A stretch of 64,000 nt of DNA from Chryseobacterium cheonjiense (GTDB taxonomy: Bacteria > Bacteroidota > Bacteroidia > Flavobacteriales > Weeksellaceae), in NCBI RefSeq assembly GCF_012927265.1, contig NZ_JABBGF010000001.1:1486502-1550501 (forward strand). Direction: 5' to 3'. Shown here piece after piece: positions 1 through 9,269 of the stretch. How positions within the stretch are numbered: the stretch's first letter is position 1; the number at the start of each line of letters is the position of its first letter. Under the pieces are notes generated by a model. It worked only from the letters and a program-made list of their open reading frames with translations. It was not told the origin of the DNA and made no database searches. The position numbers and the translations under genes were made by a program.

Positions 1-2
1 AA

Positions 3-3000
3 CCAAAACTTGATATTTATACTGTTCCACATATTGGTTTCTTTAATGAACCACATGATTTTAGCATCCAGATTAATAAGAATGTTACCAATTTTTCCAC
101 TTTGTCGACAGGAAGCTTCTATTATGTTATAAAGAAAGGAAATCAGGTTCTTGCAAAAAGAAGAGTTCTTGTTTCTCCGGGTAACAGCACGCTTATAGAA
201 CAGAATATGATCGACGGTTTAAATATTTCAGGACTGTCTCCAATTACCTTTTTTACAGGAAATCCTACCTTCGGATCTTTAGGTACCGATCATTTGGTAA
301 CAGTTGAGGTGTACTGTAAGACTGGCGGAGATTATGAATTGTTTAATAAATATTCTGATTATTTTGCAGGAAAGCCATTCAATATTTATTATGATAGTGC
401 AACGATGTATGGTACAACAACTGCAACTGCAGTAAATACTGCCATGTATAACACGAAATCGATGTTTTTTAACAACTGGGGGCAATTTTTATATAAACCG
501 GGAGCTTTTGATAACTATTTGTATGGATGGCCTATCAGTTTGTCAGAATTTGCGACACCAACTACTCCTCAGAATACTTATTCTGCCTGTTTAAACATTC
601 CGAATGTACAAAATAACTATGATGCTTTAGCCGATTGTATTTTAGCGACAACACCTGATCCTAATGCAGGAAATAGTACCGTATCGCAGATTATATCTCC
701 TCTGAAGCCTCAATTTACAAGATACGGAAGACAAAGAGTTGAACGTTGGGTTGGTTCAGGACCTGAACAGTACTCATCAGGAGAAGCTTTCAAAACAGAT
801 GATGAAGTTACCTATTTTACAGATCCTGTTCCTACGGTTCCTCTTGTAACACCAACCACCTACACTTCTGGACAGCTTTCAGTGGATACAAGTATGAAGG
901 CAATCAGCAGGGATCAAAGAAGTAGTTCACATAATAAAACCCAGGGAGGAAGTTTAGGACCTGTAAGTGGAGGAAACTCGGAAACAACGCTTAACGGACC
1001 AAGTATCGAAACACAGACTTTCGCAGATATGAATGGAGACGGTTATCCTGATATGGTATATCCTTCATCAATGCAGTTTACTAATTCTACGGGAAGTTTA
1101 GAAGATATTCAGCTTGTTCCATATGGTGATTATCCTACGAATTCTTTAAGCTATATGAAAAGTAACTCGGCAGGTTTCTCCTACAATAGTCCTCCGGTAA
1201 CAGGCAGAATAGGAGCACATGGAGATAACGGAACATCTACTGAACCAGATACAGGAATGCCATGGTCAGGAAGTGCATCAGTAAGTGCAAGTCTTAATCA
1301 ATATTATAATTCATATGATGCAGGTTCAGGATTCTGGATGGATATTAATGGCGATGGGCTTCCTGATAGAGTAAGAGGAGGAAATACTCCTAATATGACA
1401 GTTGCTTTGAATTTAGGTAAAAGCCTGGGAGCAGATGGTACTTACCAAAATATGATTACTTATAAATCTCATCCGAAAGCAAGTTTCAGTATATCATTAG
1501 GTGCAGGATTAGGATCTTCGGCTAATCTTGGGGCGCTATCCAGCTTTGGTTTCGGTATCAGTGCAGGAGTAAGTGCGGGAGCTTCAACAGGAACAGCAGA
1601 TGTAGTATATGAAGATGTAAACAGTGACGGATTAATAGATATTCTTGAGGTTGCTTCCAATGGAGCTGCTACAGTGAGGTATAACCTTGGAAATCGTTTT
1701 GCTACAGGAGTACCGTTGATGAAGAGCGGGGGAGATATTGATTTTGCAGATGAAACAAGATCATTCAACGGATCATTCTCTTTCGGAGGAGATTATATGT
1801 TTAGTATGGGACCTATTACCCTCATTCCTCCTGTGGTTGTATTAATTCTTTGGATTAAAGCCGGAGCCGGAGCAACCGTGAACTTAGGAATGAACGTTTC
1901 TGAAACAAGAAAGGCATTCAAGGATATGAATGGTGACGGATTTACAGATTTAGTTCAGGATACAAACAGTGGGTTTATTGTAAATTACTCACAGGTTGGA
2001 AGAACAAATAAATTAAAAACAATCACCAATACTTTTTCAAAAGGAACCTATTTATTGGATTATAAATTGGCAAGAGCAAATTATGATAATCCGTATGCAA
2101 AATTTGTGGTTAAAAGTATAAGTATCCTTGAGCCGGATGCATTTTCAGCAAAATATACGACAGATCAGGGAACTAGGATGGAAACCTTATATGAGTTCCG
2201 AAACAGAAAATATGACAGAAGAGAAAGAGAAGATTTTGGTTTTGATACTGTTGTTAAACAGGAAATGAACAATGGTTCAGCAGTAAGAACCACCACGGAT
2301 AAATATTTCAATAATTCTTATTTGTTAAATGGAATATTGAATCAGACTACAGTGGTAGGAAGTAGCGGTACTTTATCTGATGTGAAGTATAATTATAAAT
2401 TGAGAAAATTCATGCTTAATGCAACACTTATTAACCTGAATTCCGATTTAGCCTTCAATTATGACAGTGGCGGTAGAGAAGGCCGAAAAATGGCTATTGC
2501 TTTACTGGACGAAAAAATTAAAACATCTTACGAATCCGGAGGAAGCATTGTTACAACTGAGAAATTTACATATACCACAAAAGGTCTTGTTGAAAAATAT
2601 CAGTATGAAAGCCCTTCTACATCTTATAATACCAATATTACTTATCAGGCGCTTAACAATAATATTATTGGAGTTCCTACACTTGTTGAGGTGTATCAGG
2701 GAACAACCAACTCACAGCTTTTAAGAAAAAGAAGTGCATATAATATCAATCCGAACAACGGTGATGTGGGAACGTATGCTGTATTCGACGGCACGAATAA
2801 TATTATTACGGATATTCTGTATAATGCTGCAGGAAATATCACGAAAGTGACTTATCCGCCGAATGATAATGGACAAAGGTATTTTATCCAGTATACTTAT
2901 GATGACGCAGTAACAGGTAAATATGCATTAGAAGTAAAAGATGTTTTCAACATCAAATCTTCAGCTACCTATAATCCTCTTTTCGATGTTGTAACAAGAA

Positions 3001-6000
3001 AAGTAGATACAGGTGGAAATGCTATGGTATTCACCTATGATGGTTTCGGAAGAACGAGAACGATCATGGGACCAAATGAAATTGCAAGCGGTTCTACAGT
3101 ACCGACAGTAAAATACAGATACTGGTTTGATCATGCAGGCATTGCAAACAACGATGCTACCATTAAGCTTTACAGAGCGTCCACCTCAAACTACGATCCT
3201 GAATATGCAAGTTCCGGAAATACCATTATGACGGATACCTATTCTGACTTCCTGGGTAGAATTATACAAACGAAAAAAGATTTTGACTGGTATGGATCCG
3301 AATCAAGAACAGTATCGGGAAGAACACTATATGATGGACTGGGAAGAGACATTCGGCAGTATCATCCGGTTACGGAAGGCGTGACGAATCAGGCGCTTAA
3401 TCCTGCTAACGGAGGGCCTTCTACATCTTCAGTATATGATAGTCGAGATAGAATAACCTTAGCAACAGATGAAGATGGTGTTGTATCAACTACTACCTAT
3501 AATATCGATGGTAATCTGTTTAAAACGACACAGGAAAAATCTAATGAAAAATCTGAATCCTATGCGAACGCAGAAGGGAAAATAGTACAGAAAGATGATT
3601 ATTTAGATAACCAACCATTGAGCACCAACTTTAAATACAATACTTTAGGAGAACTTACTTTAGTACGAGATCCCGAAGGAATAGAAACAATCTACGATTA
3701 TGACCTTGTGGGAAGACGCATCCATCAGCAGCATCCCGATAAAGGAAAAACGGAATACGAATATGATCAGACTGGAAATCTTGTAAGATTGACTACAGAT
3801 AATCTGGTAAATGATTCAAGCATAAGTACTCATTTTATTTTCTATAAATATGATTACAACAGATTAACAGGAATTGTATTACCGGATTTACCTTCCGGAG
3901 ATCCAAATCCAAATAATGTATATTATGAATACTATCCTTCTACGGTAGCAAATAATAATGCAGGAAAAATTCGGGTAAAAGACGACGGATCCGGAAGTAC
4001 AAAATATACCTATGGAAGAATGGGCGAAGTACTTACTGAAGTGAGGACTGTACGAGGATACAATATTCCTGAAAAGTATTTTAAAACCTATTTCAATCAT
4101 GACAGCTGGAATCGTATTACGAAGATCAAATATCCGGATGATGAGATAGTTTCTTATCATTATGATAGAGGAGGAAATCTTAAATCCGTAAATAATGATC
4201 AGGGGGAAATTTATATTCAGAATATTGACTATGATTATTATGAGCAGCGTCTGATGATTAAATACGGCAATGGAACATCACAACGTTATTTGTATGACGG
4301 ACAAAACAGAAGACTGAAAAATTATAGTCTATACAGCCCTGCAAATAACCCAATGTTGCAGAACGAATATGGATATGATGATTTTGCAAATATTACAAAG
4401 ATTAAAAATATAGCCAGTCCTTTGGCGAACGGCATGGGAGGAGCTTATCAGTTTGATTTATATTATGATACGTTAAATAGATTGGTGGGTACAGGCACAA
4501 GTGAAACTATTATAGGTGAAGAAGAGCAGCCGGTACAATCTGTTAATTTTGCACATTCCACGTATAAGCTTAAAATGGAATATAACAAAGTGGGAGGAAT
4601 TACAAAGAAAGCTCAGCATCATGAAAGAGACCAGATTGTAGTTCCGGAAAACACATACGAAAACAATTATGCCTATATAGATGCTACACATAAGCTAGAT
4701 AAAGTAAATGATAGCTCAACCGGTAATACAGAATCATTTGAATATGATTTCAATGGTAATGCTTTGATTCATAATGACATGAACGGAACAAGAAAAATGT
4801 TCTGGGATGAGCAGGATCGTATGAGGGCATTTTATAATGATAACACCGGAGTTTACCAATATCACACTTATGATGATAAAGGAGAACGAGTAATCAGATA
4901 CGGACTGGAAGCACCTACACAACTTTATCAGAACGGAGCACCTGTAATTGTTGACGAATTAAGAATGATCGATTATAAATTGTACCCCAATCCATATGTA
5001 ACCGTAAGTTCAACGGGACAGTATACAAAACATTACTTCGAAGGTTCAAAAAGATTTGCGAGCAGATTGATGGATGGTGCTGATCGATTTGATGATCCTT
5101 CAGTATTATATACCAGTAAAACATCTGAAGATAAAGCGGAAAAGAAGGCAGATACGGAAGCCGACTTTAAGCGATATCTCCAACAAACAGATTTGGGGAG
5201 CAACGTCTCTGTAGAGCTAAGGGAAGTATATCAACATCCTGATTTATATTATCTGCATGGAGATCATTTGGGAACGGCAACATTTGTTACCAATTCTCAT
5301 GGGGATGCAACACAATTTTTCCTAAATTTACCATTCGGAGAAACAATGCTGGAGCAGATGGACGGATCATACAATAATCCATATAAGTTCAATGCAAAGG
5401 AATTGGATGAAGATACAGGACTTTATTATTATGGAGCTAGATATTATAATCCGAGATTGAGTATTTGGTATGGGGTGGATCCATTGGCGGAGAAAATGCC
5501 AAGTTGGTCACCATATAATTACACGTTTGATAATCCTATTAAATATATTGATCCAGATGGAGAAGCTCCGATAGAAATCATTGATGAGGGTACTGATAAT
5601 AATTGTTGTTGGGGAATGTTTAGACCTCTAATGCCTTTATTTGAAAATTCTTCTGTAAAGCCTACGGTAATAGAAACGGTTACAAAAACTTCAGAAACAA
5701 CGGAATCTATGGCAAAAACTGCAGAAGGATCTCAAAAATCTAGTGAAAGGGTTAAATATGAAAATCAACTTGAGAGAGCTAAAGATAAAATGGATGGGAT
5801 AAGTAGAGCTCAGGAAAAACTGAAAAGATATGCACCTCAGGGATCAAAGCAAAATGCAATACAATCAGTAAGTAAATCAAAACAAAATTTTAAGAATGCT
5901 TTGAGAAGAATTGATCTTAATGACATGGATGAATTTGACATTAAAACGTTACTCAAACCGGAGATTAAAAAAGATAACATTAATTTACGGAAAAATGTTT

Positions 6001-6095
6001 CTCCAAATTCGAAGACGGAAGAAGAAGTAAAAGAAAAGCAAGAAAAACAGCGGCAAATACAAAATCTAATTAATCAATATAATTTATCTGCATAA
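3..6095 (+). CDS. SpvB/Rhs-type polymorphic toxin protein, 5' end cut off by the window
   Basis: The reading frame is open to the left window edge, so the true start lies outside. The first in-frame start codon visible is a TTG at 102, which is probably internal. Residues are numbered from that TTG. Four FG-GAP/calcium-loop-like motifs of the DxNGDG type occur near residues 309, 414, 505 and 608, as in the SpvB/TcB part of Tc and Rhs toxins. A hydrophobic segment lies near 571-590. Many YD/RHS repeats follow. The Rhs core then ends with HGDHLGT near 1718, a YYGARYYNP stretch, and DPDG at 1817-1820. The last ~177 residues after DPDG are lysine- and glutamine-rich, with no domain I recognise. 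In Rhs/WapA proteins this position holds the variable toxin tip. The next gene follows at once and is a candidate immunity gene. Export route is not visible. Function as a contact-dependent or secreted toxin is inferred from architecture. Confidence 0.9.
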   Translation, partial: PKLDIYTVPHIGFFNEPHDFSIQINKNVTNFSTLSTGSFYYVIKKGNQVLAKRRVLVSPGNSTLIEQNMIDGLNISGLSPITFFTGNPTFGSLGTDHLVTVEVYCKTGGDYELFNKYSDYFAGKPFNIYYDSATMYGTTTATAVNTAMYNTKSMFFNNWGQFLYKPGAFDNYLYGWPISLSEFATPTTPQNTYSACLNIPNVQNNYDALADCILATTPDPNAGNSTVSQIISPLKPQFTRYGRQRVERWVGSGPEQYSSGEAFKTDDEVTYFTDPVPTVPLVTPTTYTSGQLSVDTSMKAISRDQRSSSHNKTQGGSLGPVSGGNSETTLNGPSIETQTFADMNGDGYPDMVYPSSMQFTNSTGSLEDIQLVPYGDYPTNSLSYMKSNSAGFSYNSPPVTGRIGAHGDNGTSTEPDTGMPWSGSASVSASLNQYYNSYDAGSGFWMDINGDGLPDRVRGGNTPNMTVALNLGKSLGADGTYQNMITYKSHPKASFSISLGAGLGSSANLGALSSFGFGISAGVSAGASTGTADVVYEDVNSDGLIDILEVASNGAATVRYNLGNRFATGVPLMKSGGDIDFADETRSFNGSFSFGGDYMFSMGPITLIPPVVVLILWIKAGAGATVNLGMNVSETRKAFKDMNGDGFTDLVQDTNSGFIVNYSQVGRTNKLKTITNTFSKGTYLLDYKLARANYDNPYAKFVVKSISILEPDAFSAKYTTDQGTRMETLYEFRNRKYDRREREDFGFDTVVKQEMNNGSAVRTTTDKYFNNSYLLNGILNQTTVVGSSGTLSDVKYNYKLRKFMLNATLINLNSDLAFNYDSGGREGRKMAIALLDEKIKTSYESGGSIVTTEKFTYTTKGLVEKYQYESPSTSYNTNITYQALNNNIIGVPTLVEVYQGTTNSQLLRKRSAYNINPNNGDVGTYAVFDGTNNIITDILYNAAGNITKVTYPPNDNGQRYFIQYTYDDAVTGKYALEVKDVFNIKSSATYNPLFDVVTRKVDTGGNAMVFTYDGFGRTRTIMGPNEIASGSTVPTVKYRYWFDHAGIANNDATIKLYRASTSNYDPEYASSGNTIMTDTYSDFLGRIIQTKKDFDWYGSESRTVSGRTLYDGLGRDIRQYHPVTEGVTNQALNPANGGPSTSSVYDSRDRITLATDEDGVVSTTTYNIDGNLFKTTQEKSNEKSESYANAEGKIVQKDDYLDNQPLSTNFKYNTLGELTLVRDPEGIETIYDYDLVGRRIHQQHPDKGKTEYEYDQTGNLVRLTTDNLVNDSSISTHFIFYKYDYNRLTGIVLPDLPSGDPNPNNVYYEYYPSTVANNNAGKIRVKDDGSGSTKYTYGRMGEVLTEVRTVRGYNIPEKYFKTYFNHDSWNRITKIKYPDDEIVSYHYDRGGNLKSVNNDQGEIYIQNIDYDYYEQRLMIKYGNGTSQRYLYDGQNRRLKNYSLYSPANNPMLQNEYGYDDFANITKIKNIASPLANGMGGAYQFDLYYDTLNRLVGTGTSETIIGEEEQPVQSVNFAHSTYKLKMEYNKVGGITKKAQHHERDQIVVPENTYENNYAYIDATHKLDKVNDSSTGNTESFEYDFNGNALIHNDMNGTRKMFWDEQDRMRAFYNDNTGVYQYHTYDDKGERVIRYGLEAPTQLYQNGAPVIVDELRMIDYKLYPNPYVTVSSTGQYTKHYFEGSKRFASRLMDGADRFDDPSVLYTSKTSEDKAEKKADTEADFKRYLQQTDLGSNVSVELREVYQHPDLYYLHGDHLGTATFVTNSHGDATQFFLNLPFGETMLEQMDGSYNNPYKFNAKELDEDTGLYYYGARYYNPRLSIWYGVDPLAEKMPSWSPYNYTFDNPIKYIDPDGEAPIEIIDEGTDNNCCWGMFRPLMPLFENSSVKPTVIETVTKTSETTESMAKTAEGSQKSSERVKYENQLERAKDKMDGISRAQEKLKRYAPQGSKQNAIQSVSKSKQNFKNALRRIDLNDMDEFDIKTLLKPEIKKDNINLRKNVSPNSKTEEEVKEKQEKQRQIQNLINQYNLSA

Positions 6096-6096
6096 T

Positions 6097-6528
6097 ATGA
6101 TTAGCGAACTACAAAAGGGCAAAGATTTGATGGATAATGAACAGTATGAATTAGCCATTAGTATTTTAGATAATTTGAAGAATTTACCTTCAAAGTATGA
6201 AAATTTAAGACTGTTATTTTTATCAAATTGTTTATATAATATAGAAGATTATTATTTAGCAATTGAAATAGCTAATAAGTTATTACAAATAGATAATAAA
6301 AATGAACATGCTTCTCAAATAAAGTATTTATCATATTATGAATTAAAAAAATATGATGAGGCTTTAAATGAAGTGATTAGTTTTTTGTCTAATAACGAAG
6401 CTGATCTTTATAGAGTAACATTAGAAGAGTTACTTATTGATATAAAAAAAGGATTTATTAATAAGAAGGATACAATTCATAGAATCAGAGAATTAGCATT
6501 AAGAAATAATATTAATCTCAATGATTAA
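6097..6528 (+). CDS. Small TPR-like protein, candidate immunity protein for the Rhs toxin
   Basis: A 143-residue protein whose ATG lies one base after the TAA of the Rhs gene, so the two are surely co-transcribed. The sequence is almost entirely helical, with about three degenerate tetratricopeptide-like helix pairs (for example around residues 1-30, 55-90 and 75-100). There is no signal peptide and no membrane segment, so it should stay in the cytoplasm. The gene is clearly more AT-rich than the Rhs core. Together with the variable 3' end of the Rhs gene, this fits horizontal exchange of a toxin-tip/immunity cassette. A role as immunity protein is inferred only from position and size. It could also be a chaperone or adaptor for the toxin. 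A strong hairpin terminator follows at 6598. Confidence 0.75.
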   Translation: MISELQKGKDLMDNEQYELAISILDNLKNLPSKYENLRLLFLSNCLYNIEDYYLAIEIANKLLQIDNKNEHASQIKYLSYYELKKYDEALNEVISFLSNNEADLYRVTLEELLIDIKKGFINKKDTIHRIRELALRNNINLND

Positions 6529-6597
6529 GACTTCATTATGTTGTCTTTTAGAATACTTTAGATTAGCTCATGTCAGTTCATGATATTCAATAACAAC

Positions 6598-6624
6598 AAA
6601 CCACTGCGAGATGCAGTGGTTTTT
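6598..6624 (+). terminator. Rho-independent terminator after the Rhs/immunity pair
   Basis: A perfect 10-bp stem (AAACCACTGC with GCAGTGGTTT), a 5-nt loop and a T run, 70 bp after the small TPR-like gene. Confidence 0.85.
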
Positions 6625-6645
6625 CATTTAATTATAAAATTACAA

Positions 6646-6837
6646 TCATTTCAATATCGGTGATTTGTAATTTCCAATAAGGAATTCCTGAGTATGTTTT
6701 AAAGAAGTTTTGTAAGGTTCTAATGTTCTGGAAGCAAAGTCCTGACCGATCAAGGTCCATTTTGTTAGTGTGAAAGACAGAAATGAGCATTCTTTGCCAA
6801 TATCTGTCTGGTTTCTTCGATATTCAGGTGGCCTCTT
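6646..6837 (-). pseudogene. Start-less open frame, possible 3' remnant of a lost gene
   Basis: On the minus strand a 63-codon frame runs from just after a TAA (6838-6840) to a TGA at 6646-6648 with no ATG, GTG or TTG near its head. The translation has a normal protein-like composition and ends in NYKSPILK. I do not recognise the family. It sits between the terminator of the Rhs operon and the terminator of the tRNA gene. The simplest reading is the leftover C-terminus of a decayed gene, but a chance open frame of this length cannot be excluded. Confidence 0.25.
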
Positions 6838-6916
6838 TTAATTTTCAGGATGGGACACGAAATAGAACATATAAATCGTGACCTATTTTGTTTTTTTTGA
6901 TACTGCACTAAAACAA

Positions 6917-6950
6917 AAAACGCTGTAAACATTGATGTTTACAGCGTTTT
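6917..6950 (-). terminator. Terminator of the tRNA-Ser gene
   Basis: A near-perfect 16-bp stem (arms 6917-6932 and 6935-6950, built on AACGCTGTAAACAT). Read on the minus strand it ends in a T-rich run, and it lies ~20 bp downstream of the tRNA. Confidence 0.8.
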
Positions 6951-6971
6951 AGCTTATTTTGGTTTCTAAAC

Positions 6972-7059
6972 TGGCGGAGAGTGAGGGATTCGAACCCCCG
7001 GACCTGTTACAGTCAACAGTTTTCAAGACTGCCGCAATCGACCACTCTGCCAACTCTCC
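6972..7059 (-). tRNA. tRNA-Ser (anticodon UGA)
   Basis: On the minus strand an 88-nt cloverleaf begins GGAGAGT and ends ACTCTCC, then G and an encoded CCA. The anticodon arm reads CAGTCTTGAAAACTG, giving anticodon UGA. The GGTTCGAATCC T-arm and the long variable arm typical of class II tRNAs are visible. It decodes UCA and related serine codons. It has its own promoter upstream (7094-7124) and its own terminator (6917-6950). Confidence 0.97.
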
Positions 7060-7093
7060 CTAAACTCCGATTATATCGTCGTTTTCAGTGGTG

Positions 7094-7124
7094 CAAATAT
7101 AGAAATATTTTTGAAATCTACAAA
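7094..7124 (-). promoter_or_regulatory. Promoter of tRNA-Ser
   Basis: Read on the minus strand: TTTG (7121-7124), a 19-nt spacer, then TATATTTG (7094-7101). This matches the flavobacterial -33 TTG / -7 TAnnTTTG consensus and lies ~35 bp upstream of the mature tRNA. Confidence 0.7.
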
Positions 7125-7197
7125 ATATTTTTTCAGTGACCTCGCGTGCGGCTTTTCAGCAATAAATTACATATTTCAGAAGCAAGTGCTTTGAATT

Positions 7198-7563
7198 CTA
7201 ATTGCTCGCCACCAATAGATTGTCAATTTTTAGAAGCACAGCATCAATATCAAAAGGTTTGCTGATAAATTCGTCGGCATTGCATCTGCTTATCACTTCA
7301 TGATCTTTTGCGTGTGCACTCATAATCATGATTGGAATATTTGCTGTTTCCGGATTCTCTCTTAGTTCATTGCACACATCTATTCCGGATCCGTCCGGCA
7401 TCATTACGTCCAATATGAAAATATCAGGAACATTGGAAAGATCTCTGCTGTTGAATGCTTCTACGGTAGAGAAAGAACGAACATCATAATCTTCAAATGA
7501 CAGGAGTAACTGTAATGCATCTCTGATGCCTGTCTCATCTTCAAGGATAAAAATTGTTTTCAT
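7198..7563 (-). CDS. Stand-alone response regulator receiver protein
   Basis: A 121-residue CheY-like receiver with no output domain. The acidic pair E8-D9, the phospho-acceptor D52 (in FILDVMMPDGSG), the switch residue S82 and K102 (SKPF) are all in their expected places, so it should be phosphorylatable. No histidine kinase is adjacent, so its partner is unknown. One of the orphan PAS-rich kinases nearby (12.7-17.7 kb) is a candidate, but that is a guess. Single-domain receivers act as phosphate shuttles or by protein contact. Confidence 0.9.
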   Translation of the reverse strand: MKTIFILEDETGIRDALQLLLSFEDYDVRSFSTVEAFNSRDLSNVPDIFILDVMMPDGSGIDVCNELRENPETANIPIMIMSAHAKDHEVISRCNADEFISKPFDIDAVLLKIDNLLVASN

Positions 7564-7711
7564 AACCCATGCATCGCAAAAACAAAGCCAATCTATAGAA
7601 ACATTAGATTTTTTATAATCAACATAAAGCTTTTTTTGGAAAAATATTTACGCAATATTTTGATAAAAAAGGACTTTCAGTAATTTATAATATATTAATT
7701 TTCAATTTTGA

Positions 7712-8107
7712 TTAATATAATCCTTCTTTTTTGCATGTTGGGCAGATGCCACTGATGACGAAATTATAAGCATGAGCAATGAAATTTTCAGGAAGAATAA
7801 TCTGAGGAACTACGTTTTCGATACAGGTTACCGCTTTGCAGCTTTCACAATGGAAGTGCAAATGGTTGTGTGAATGATTTTCTTTATCGCAATTATTACA
7901 TATGGCATAATTTACAACGCCATCCATATTGACAATTTTATGGATTTTCCCTTCCTTTTCCAGTCGCTCCAGAACTCTGTAGATGGTTACACGGTTACAA
8001 AGCCCATCCAGTTTTTGTTGTATTTCATAATGTGATAACGCACTGGTAGCACTGCTTAAAAGATGTAATATTTCGGTCTTTGCTTGCGTGTTGCGTACTT
8101 GTTTCAT
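7712..8107 (-). CDS. Fur-family metal or peroxide-responsive repressor
   Basis: A 131-residue protein of the ferric uptake regulator family. An N-terminal winged helix (about 1-80) carries the RVTIYRVLERL recognition helix. A C-terminal metal-binding dimerisation domain is rich in Cys and His, with CNNC, a His cluster, CESC and CPTC. The paired CxxC motifs indicate a structural zinc site. Whether it senses iron, zinc (Zur) or peroxide (PerR) cannot be decided by reading. The CNNC and His-rich insert would fit a zinc sensor slightly better. A -7-like TAACTTTG on the minus strand (8143-8150) lies ~35 bp upstream of the ATG. Confidence 0.88.
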   Translation of the reverse strand: MKQVRNTQAKTEILHLLSSATSALSHYEIQQKLDGLCNRVTIYRVLERLEKEGKIHKIVNMDGVVNYAICNNCDKENHSHNHLHFHCESCKAVTCIENVVPQIILPENFIAHAYNFVISGICPTCKKEGLY

Positions 8108-8142
8108 ATTAAATTATAGTGAAAACATCATCCGATGTGCAA

Positions 8143-8150
8143 CAAAGTTA
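8143..8150 (-). promoter_or_regulatory. Candidate -7 element of the Fur-family gene
   Basis: The minus strand reads TAACTTTG, a full match to TAnnTTTG. A TTG occurs 16 nt further upstream (8167-8169), slightly closer than usual. Confidence 0.4.
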
Positions 8151-8301
8151 CAATAAGTATTTTTATCAATAATAATCTCTGAATATTAAAAAAAATGACA
8201 ATATTAAGTTGCTGGCTCTGTAAAAAAATATCAACGATTATTTTAAAATGAGTAATTTTCGATTTAAATTAAATAAAATTTAGAATATTGATCAAATGAA
8301 A

Positions 8302-9072
8302 TCAATCAATTGTAATCCATACTGGCGCATGGTCACTGCTTTTTTCCCAGCCACGGACCTCTTTATCTACACCTCCCGATTTCAGGTTTCCTGCAAGATA
8401 CGGACTTAGCAATATATGGTCGAGCCGCATCCCGGCATTCCGGCTGTACGATTTATACAGATAATCCCAGAAAGTATAGACGGTTTCGTCAGGGTAAAGT
8501 GTTCGGATTGCATCTGTCCAGCCCTTTTTAAGAAGCTGCTGATAGGCTGTTTTTACTTCGGGTCTGTATAAAGCGTTATCTTCCCAGCGTTCCGGTTTGT
8601 ATACATCCGATGGAGTAGGGATAATATTAAAATCGCCGATAACGACTGCCGGAAGATCCATCTTAATAAGTTCATCCATTCTTTTTTTAAGCCGCTTGAT
8701 CCAGGAAAGTTTGTAATCGAATTTCGGACCAGGAAAGGGATTTCCATTTGGAAGATAAAGACAGCATATAACCGTTTGATTGATGATGGCTTCAATGTAC
8801 CTGCTTTGATCATCGTCCGCATCTCCCGGTAATGATCTCTGAACTTCTGTGATTTCCATATTTTTAGTAAGGATGGCAACACCGTTCCAGCTTTTCTGTC
8901 CTTTCCAGATGGCATTGTAACCTGCATCGTTGATTTCTTTGATGGGAAATCTTTCCTGAGGCGCTTTTAATTCCTGAAGACACACAATATCAGGTTGGGC
9001 CTCCTCAAGCCACCGAAGAAGAACCGGAAGCCGGCCGTTCACGCCGTTTACATTATAAGTTGCTATTTTCAT
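8302..9072 (-). CDS. xth: Exodeoxyribonuclease III / AP endonuclease
   Basis: A 256-residue member of the exonuclease-endonuclease-phosphatase superfamily, close to the usual length for bacterial exonuclease III. The N-terminus reads MKIATYNVNGVNGR. The metal-binding glutamate is E34 in the LQELK motif. GDFNIIP supplies the catalytic Asp and Asn, and the C-terminal SDHAPVW carries the catalytic Asp-His pair. It should cut DNA 5' of abasic sites and degrade 3' ends in base-excision repair. It is in the same general area as the 3-methyladenine glycosylase gene (9974-10576), which acts one step earlier in that pathway, but the two are not in one operon. Confidence 0.93.
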   Translation of the reverse strand: MKIATYNVNGVNGRLPVLLRWLEEAQPDIVCLQELKAPQERFPIKEINDAGYNAIWKGQKSWNGVAILTKNMEITEVQRSLPGDADDDQSRYIEAIINQTVICCLYLPNGNPFPGPKFDYKLSWIKRLKKRMDELIKMDLPAVVIGDFNIIPTPSDVYKPERWEDNALYRPEVKTAYQQLLKKGWTDAIRTLYPDETVYTFWDYLYKSYSRNAGMRLDHILLSPYLAGNLKSGGVDKEVRGWEKSSDHAPVWITID

Positions 9073-9269
9073 AATCTGTATAAGATTAAATTCTTTTAAT
9101 ATTACACAATATCCGTTCCATCAGATAAGCAGATTTTTAACAGTTCTCTATAAAAATGAATCCTGTTGTACCATAAAAAATAAATTCGTTAAACTTTGGC
9201 AAATAAATTGTTACTATCAGCGTGAGCAATAATAATTGCTATTTATATTTAACCATTTACAATAATATT

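Noticed and set aside
9222..9269. Upstream GTG start for the DUF4142 lipoprotein
   Set aside because: It would add 16 residues before a perfect lipoprotein signal.
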